From PALSA-612 sp963742925 (GTDB taxonomy: Bacteria > Actinomycetota > Thermoleophilia > Gaiellales > Gaiellaceae): a stretch of DNA of 64,000 nt. The stretch is taken from assembly GCA_963742925.1 (NCBI GenBank), contig CAVUNV010000005.1:1-64000 (forward strand), written 5' to 3'. Shown here piece by piece: positions 60,848 through 64,000 of this stretch (positions within the stretch are counted from its first letter, which is position 1; the number at the start of each line of letters is the position of its first letter). Under the pieces are notes generated by a model that had not been told where the DNA came from, did no database searches, and saw nothing but the letters and a program-made list of their open reading frames with translations. The position numbers and the translations under genes were made by a program.

Positions 60848-62939
60848 AGCCGCAGTCCGAGGCGGCGCCCGGGAGCGCGCCTGGACTCTCGCCCGCGCGG
60901 TTCCCGTCTGGGCCTGGCTCGTCGGGCTGGTCGCGCTCTCGACGGCGATCCGCTACGCCTTCACCCGCCAGGCGGTGGCGCCGTGGATCATGGTCGACGA
61001 GCTCATCTACTCCGAGCTCGCCAAGAGCTTCGCCGCCACGGGCCACTTCCTCGTCCGTGACCATGCGACCGGCTCGTACGGCTACGTCTACCCGATCCTG
61101 ATCTCGCCGGCCTGGGCCGTCTTCAACGCGGTTCCGGATGCCTACGCGGCGGCGAAGGGGATCAACTCGCTCGTCATGTCGCTCGCCGCCGTGCCCGCGT
61201 ACTTCATCGCGCGGCGCATGCTCGGCCAGTGGCTCTCGCTCGCGGCCGCCGCGTTCGCGGTGGCGATCCCCTCGCTCGTCTACACGGCGACGCTGATGAC
61301 CGAGAACGCCTTCTACCCGATCTTCCTCACCGCCGTCCTCGTCTTCGTCGTCTGGCTCGACCGGCCGACGCTCGTGAACACCGCCGTGCTGGTCGGCCTC
61401 TGCCTGGTCGCGTACCTGACCCGCGCGCAGGCGGTGGCGCTGCTGCCCGCGATCCTGACGGCACCGCTCCTGCTCTCCGGGCGCGAGGCCTTCCGCCGCT
61501 ACCGGCTGATGTACGGGCTCGTGGCCGGCGGCGTCATCGTCGTCGTGGCCGAGCAGGTGGTGCGCGGCCGCTCGGTGTTCGGCATCTTCGGCGCCTACCA
61601 GGTGGCGAGCACGTCGCACTACTCGGTCGGCGAGGTCACCCGCTGGTTCCTCTACCACGTGGCGGAGCTCGACCTGTCGCTCGGCGTCCTGCCCTTCGCG
61701 GCCCTGCTCGTGCTCGCGCTCGGCATGCGGACGCTGCCGAGGCCCGAGAAGGTCTTCGTCGCGGCCACGGTGACGATCAGCTTCTGGCTCGTGCTCGAGG
61801 TGGCGGCCTTCGCCTCGGAGCAGTCGTTCCGGGTCGAGGAGCGGAACATGTTCTACGTCGCGCCGCTGTTCCTGATCGCGCTCCTCGTCTGGATCGAGCG
61901 CGGGCTGCCGCGTGGGACGGTCCCGGCGACCGCGGCGATCATCGTCGCGGCAGCGCTCCCGGGCGCGCTGCCGTACGCGAGCTTCATCGGGCTGAACGCG
62001 ATCTCGGACACGATCGCCCTGATCCCGCTCGGCTGGCTCGTGGAGCAGGGCCTCCGCCTCGACGACGTAGGGCTGGTGGTCGTCTTCGTGTGCGCCGGAG
62101 CCGGGCTGCTGTTCCTGCTGATTCCACGGCGCTACGCGATGGTGCTGCCCGTGCTCGTGCTCGTCTACTTCGCAGTCTCCCAGGCGTCGATCCAGGCGAA
62201 GCACCAGCACCAGTCCCTCGAGTCGCTGTTCGGGGGCATCTCCTCGCCGCCGCTCCACCTCGACTGGATCGATCGCAAGGTCGGCTCCGGCGCGAAGGTG
62301 GCGGTGGTCTGGACGGGGAACACCGACAAGTTCACGATCTGGGAGAACGAGATCTTCAACCGCAGCCTCGGCACGGTGTATACGACCGGGCCGCCGCTCC
62401 CCGGCGACCTTGCCGAGACACCCGTGACGATCAACCGCGCGTCGGGGAAGTTGACCGACCCGGAAGGCCGACCGGTCGTCGCCCGCTACGTGCTCACGGA
62501 CAGGTCGCTTGCACTCCAGGGCAAGGTCGTCGCGGAGGACCCGAACAAGGGGATGCTGCTGTACCGCGTGAACGGTCCGCTGCGGCAGGCTGCACGCATC
62601 ACCGGGGTCTACGGTGACACGTGGTCGGGAAAGGACGTCACGTACACGCGCTTCGACTGCAAGGGTGGGACGCTCACGGCTCAGCTCCAGAGTGACCCGA
62701 ACCTGTTCAAGCGGCCGAACTCGGTCATCGCCACCAGCGCCGGCAGCACTGTCCGCGCCCTCGTACCCGCGAGCGGGACGGCCCTCCTACGCGTGCCGCT
62801 GCACCCGGTCGCGGGGCGTTGCACCGTCCGGTTCCACGTCAAGAGCACCGCGGTGCCGGCCGTCGTGCTCGGAGGGTCGAACACCGACACGCGCGTGCTC
62901 GGCACGCACTTCAACCGCTTCACGTACCGGCCCTCGTGA
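60837..62939 (+). CDS. Large GT-C membrane glycosyltransferase-like protein
   Basis: About 700 aa from the TTG at 60837 (start uncertain, 11-base overlap). Some 12 membrane helices with the early acidic loop (WIMVDELIYSELAKSF), then a soluble C-terminal half of about 230 residues rich in beta strands (KVAVVWTGNTDKFTIWEN, VRFHVKSTAVP). The architecture suggests a polyprenyl-sugar-dependent transferase with an extracytoplasmic binding domain. No named family recognised with certainty. Confidence 0.7.
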   Translation: MAVEAAVRGGARERAWTLARAVPVWAWLVGLVALSTAIRYAFTRQAVAPWIMVDELIYSELAKSFAATGHFLVRDHATGSYGYVYPILISPAWAVFNAVPDAYAAAKGINSLVMSLAAVPAYFIARRMLGQWLSLAAAAFAVAIPSLVYTATLMTENAFYPIFLTAVLVFVVWLDRPTLVNTAVLVGLCLVAYLTRAQAVALLPAILTAPLLLSGREAFRRYRLMYGLVAGGVIVVVAEQVVRGRSVFGIFGAYQVASTSHYSVGEVTRWFLYHVAELDLSLGVLPFAALLVLALGMRTLPRPEKVFVAATVTISFWLVLEVAAFASEQSFRVEERNMFYVAPLFLIALLVWIERGLPRGTVPATAAIIVAAALPGALPYASFIGLNAISDTIALIPLGWLVEQGLRLDDVGLVVVFVCAGAGLLFLLIPRRYAMVLPVLVLVYFAVSQASIQAKHQHQSLESLFGGISSPPLHLDWIDRKVGSGAKVAVVWTGNTDKFTIWENEIFNRSLGTVYTTGPPLPGDLAETPVTINRASGKLTDPEGRPVVARYVLTDRSLALQGKVVAEDPNKGMLLYRVNGPLRQAARITGVYGDTWSGKDVTYTRFDCKGGTLTAQLQSDPNLFKRPNSVIATSAGSTVRALVPASGTALLRVPLHPVAGRCTVRFHVKSTAVPAVVLGGSNTDTRVLGTHFNRFTYRPS

Positions 62940-62952
62940 GGCGGCCGGCGGC

Positions 62953-64000
62953 GTGAGGATCGTCTTCGACGTCTCGCCGCTCTCGCATCCGCGATCGGGC
63001 ATCGGCAGGTACCTGCGGGGGTCGATCGCCGGGCTCGTGGAGGCCGCGGCCGGCGAGCACGAGATCGTCCCGTTCGCTCCGACCAGCCCGCAGGGGCTGA
63101 AGGCGATCCCCGTGGCGCTTCAGGGGATCCCGGTCGAGCCGAGGCTCAGGTTCCTGCCCTTCGCGCACGCGTGGCGCCAGGCGTGGAGCCGGTCGGGGTG
63201 GCCGCCGGCGGAGCGCTTCCTCGGATCCTTCGACGTGCTGCACTACTCCGACTGGATGTACCCGCCGCAGCGGAGCGGCCTGCGCGCGACGACGGTGCAC
63301 GACCTGGTGCCGATTCGCTTCCCCGAGTGGGTGCAGGGGCGGACCCGGAGCATGCACACCGCGAAGTACCGCGACGCGCGACGCTGCGACGCCGTGTTCG
63401 CGAACTCGGCCTTCACGGCGCGCGAGGTGGTTGAGCTGCTCGAGGTGCCCGCCGATCGCGTCCACGTCGCACATCCGGGCGTCGATCCGCACTTCCGGCC
63501 GGACGGGGCCCGGTCCGATCTCGGCGGGCCGTACGTGCTGTGCGTGGCGACGCTCGAGCCCCGCAAGAACCTCGGCGTCCTCGTCGAGGCGTTCCGCCTG
63601 CTCGGGAGCGACGACCTGCGGCTCGCCGTCGTCGGCGCGGCCGGGTGGGGCGAGCAGCCGAGCCTCGCCGACCCGCGCATCGTCAGGCTCGGCTTCGTCG
63701 ACGACGAGGAGCTCGCCCGCCTCTACCGCGGGGCGGCGGTCTTCGCCTACCCGTCGCGGTTCGAGGGCTTCGGAATCCCGATCGTCGAGGCGATGGCGAG
63801 CGGCGTCCCGGTTGTCGCCTCGTCGCACGAGTCGATGGACGAGGCCTCCGGCGACGCGGCCCTGAGGGCCGATCCCGAGAGCCCGGACGCGTTCGCCGCC
63901 GCGATCACGCGCGCCGTCGAGGAACCTGGGCCGCTCGTCGAGCGCGGTCTCGCCCACGCCGCCCGCTTCACGTGGCTCGGCACCGGACGCGCCTTTCTCC
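62953..64000 (+). CDS. GT4-family glycosyltransferase (partial, runs off the window end)
   Basis: About 349 codons present, open to the end. GTG at 62953 begins VRIVFDVSPLSHPRSGIGRY. Further motifs: TVHDLVPIRFPEW, VATLEPRKNLGVLVEAFRLL and PSRFEGFGIPIVEAMASG. Typical mannosyl- or rhamnosyltransferase-like GT4. The C-terminal end lies outside the window. Confidence 0.85.
   Translation, partial: MRIVFDVSPLSHPRSGIGRYLRGSIAGLVEAAAGEHEIVPFAPTSPQGLKAIPVALQGIPVEPRLRFLPFAHAWRQAWSRSGWPPAERFLGSFDVLHYSDWMYPPQRSGLRATTVHDLVPIRFPEWVQGRTRSMHTAKYRDARRCDAVFANSAFTAREVVELLEVPADRVHVAHPGVDPHFRPDGARSDLGGPYVLCVATLEPRKNLGVLVEAFRLLGSDDLRLAVVGAAGWGEQPSLADPRIVRLGFVDDEELARLYRGAAVFAYPSRFEGFGIPIVEAMASGVPVVASSHESMDEASGDAALRADPESPDAFAAAITRAVEEPGPLVERGLAHAARFTWLGTGRAFL

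Overview
The window is very GC-rich (roughly 70% by eye) and comes from a bacterium of the actinobacterial type. MutS2, an actinobacterial VLRF1-type release factor, many GTG and TTG starts, and -10 boxes placed directly in front of start codons point to a deep actinobacterial lineage such as Thermoleophilia. That placement is an inference. No rRNA, tRNA, CRISPR array, integrase or transposase was seen.

Region 1 (1-18.5 kb) looks like a catabolic locus. It has an M24 (creatinase/Xaa-Pro-like) hydrolase, the E1-alpha, E2 and E1-beta subunits of a 2-oxoacid dehydrogenase (split, with no E3), an XRE-cupin regulator, and a leftward ribose-type ABC importer with two permeases. It also has a metal-dependent amidohydrolase, an SDR, a stand-alone MetE-like zinc protein, an NmrA-like reductase, a DUF2269 membrane protein, an aldehyde dehydrogenase and an FAD monooxygenase. 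The substrate cannot be read from the sequence. Most genes here have good Shine-Dalgarno sequences.

Region 2 (18.5-64 kb) is a large surface-polysaccharide locus. It contains an initiating sugar-phosphate transferase, a flippase, an O-antigen ligase/polymerase, about a dozen GT4 glycosyltransferases, a GT2, a CgeB-like transferase and three GT-C membrane glycosyltransferases. Nucleotide-sugar enzymes (UXS-like, GalE-like, Gmd and Fcl) are present, along with AsnB, deacetylases, a GNAT and several methyltransferases. They form tight operons with 4-base overlaps, in both directions. Inside this locus sit a secreted DUF4344 metalloprotease, MutS2, the VLRF1 factor and a small CDF transporter.

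Two features run through the window. First, many transcription units have a TANNNT hexamer 6-9 bases before the start codon, as expected for leaderless mRNAs; one hexamer is symmetric and faces two genes. Second, a palindromic intergenic element occurs three times, each time joined to a hairpin that contains the start codon of the adjacent gene. Seven genes carry single-base frameshifts (eight in all) whose correction restores normal family length, so these are probably assembly errors.
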